Source of the DNA: Candidatus Dadabacteria bacterium
Lineage (GTDB): Bacteria > Desulfobacterota_D > UBA1144 > Nemesobacterales > UBA2774
Assembly (NCBI GenBank): GCA_020054175.1
Contig: JAGVLR010000216.1
Coordinates: forward strand, 1 to 5,618
Reading direction: 5' to 3'
DNA: 5,618 nucleotides
Part shown: positions 5,370 through 5,618 of the stretch, in pieces
Position numbering within the stretch: the stretch's first letter is position 1
Layout: each line of letters begins with the position of its first letter
The notes under the pieces: model-generated
Told to the model about the DNA's origin: nothing
Seen by the model: only the letters and a program-made list of their open reading frames with translations
Database searches by the model: none
Made by a program: the position numbers and the translations under genes

Positions 5370-5618
5370 ATAAAAGCCCCGTAACGCCGAGGGCCATGTC
5401 TATAAGTTTTATGCCGACGAACGGAACGACGACCCCTCCGAGCCCGTAAACGAGGAGGTTGTTCCTGAGTATAGTCTCCGCGCCTAGCGGCCTGTATTTG
5501 ACGCCTTTCAGCGCTATCGGGATGAGAATGGGGATTATGATCGCGTTGAATATCAGGGCCGAGAGTATCGCGCTCTCCGGCGTGCGGAGGCCCATCACGT
5601 TTATCGCCGCGAGGCCCG
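5368..5618 (-). CDS. kdpB: Potassium-transporting P-type ATPase subunit KdpB, C-terminal end (5' end outside window)
   Basis: Only the last 82 codons are present. KdpB is the P-type ATPase catalytic subunit that drives potassium uptake in the inner membrane. The fragment aligns by eye with the KdpB C-terminus: LRTPESAILSALIFNA, IPIALKGVKYRPL, LRNNLLVYGLGG, and VPFVGIKLIDM before the stop. These are the last membrane helices; the DKTGT phosphorylation site and nucleotide domain lie outside. The frame is open to the window edge. It ends 10 bp before the kdpC start, the usual kdpBC order. Confidence 0.96.
   Translation of the reverse strand, partial: GLAAINVMGLRTPESAILSALIFNAIIIPILIPIALKGVKYRPLGAETILRNNLLVYGLGGVVVPFVGIKLIDMALGVTGLL

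Noticed and set aside
4695..5384. Plus-strand open frame of 229 codons over kdpC and the start of kdpD
   Set aside because: It is antisense to kdpC, which is unmistakable on the minus strand.

Overview
This window reads almost entirely on the minus strand, so the biological order runs from high to low coordinates: the end of kdpB, then kdpC, a kinase-less KdpD fused to a PTS EIIA-like domain, the 3' remnant of an Rhs/YD-repeat gene with its C-terminal tip, two small two-helix membrane proteins, tRNA-Lys, tRNA-Leu, and the first 441 codons of a CopA/PcoA-type multicopper oxidase. No convincing gene lies on the plus strand; the long plus-strand open frames are shadows of GC-rich minus-strand genes.

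The host looks like a free-living Gram-negative bacterium of moderately high GC. The pointers are an exported CopA-type periplasmic copper oxidase, kdpBC, an Rhs gene and CCA-encoding tRNAs. AGG and ATA codons are used freely, which does not look enterobacterial. The short KdpD resembles what is seen in many environmental, deltaproteobacteria-like genomes, but the lineage cannot be fixed from this window.

Region 5618-3071 is the Kdp high-affinity potassium system. KdpB (P-type ATPase) and KdpC are subunits of the pump. The downstream protein keeps the KdpD ATP-binding sensor domain and the universal-stress-protein domain, but the membrane segments, GAF domain and histidine kinase are replaced by an EIIA (fructose/Ntr-type) domain with its active-site histidine. 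This is physically suggestive because in E. coli the separate protein EIIA-Ntr (PtsN) is known to bind KdpD.

Region 3055-1821 is an abrupt AT-rich insert-like block. It starts in the middle of an Rhs core repeat, right after the KdpD-EIIA stop codon. It continues into a Gly/Phe-rich, Cys-containing tip of about 134 residues that I do not recognise. Two closely spaced small membrane proteins follow, in the position usual for immunity genes. I propose it, as inference only, as an orphan Rhs tip and immunity-like module.

Region 1602-1439 holds two tRNA genes 3 bp apart. A good sigma70-like promoter (TTGGAT-17-TATAAT) then leads into the multicopper oxidase, which starts at a TTG codon behind a strong Shine-Dalgarno and is cut by the window edge. 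There is no stretch above 300 bases without a gene. The largest gap, 1603-1820, holds one strong hairpin and a weak tRNA promoter candidate.
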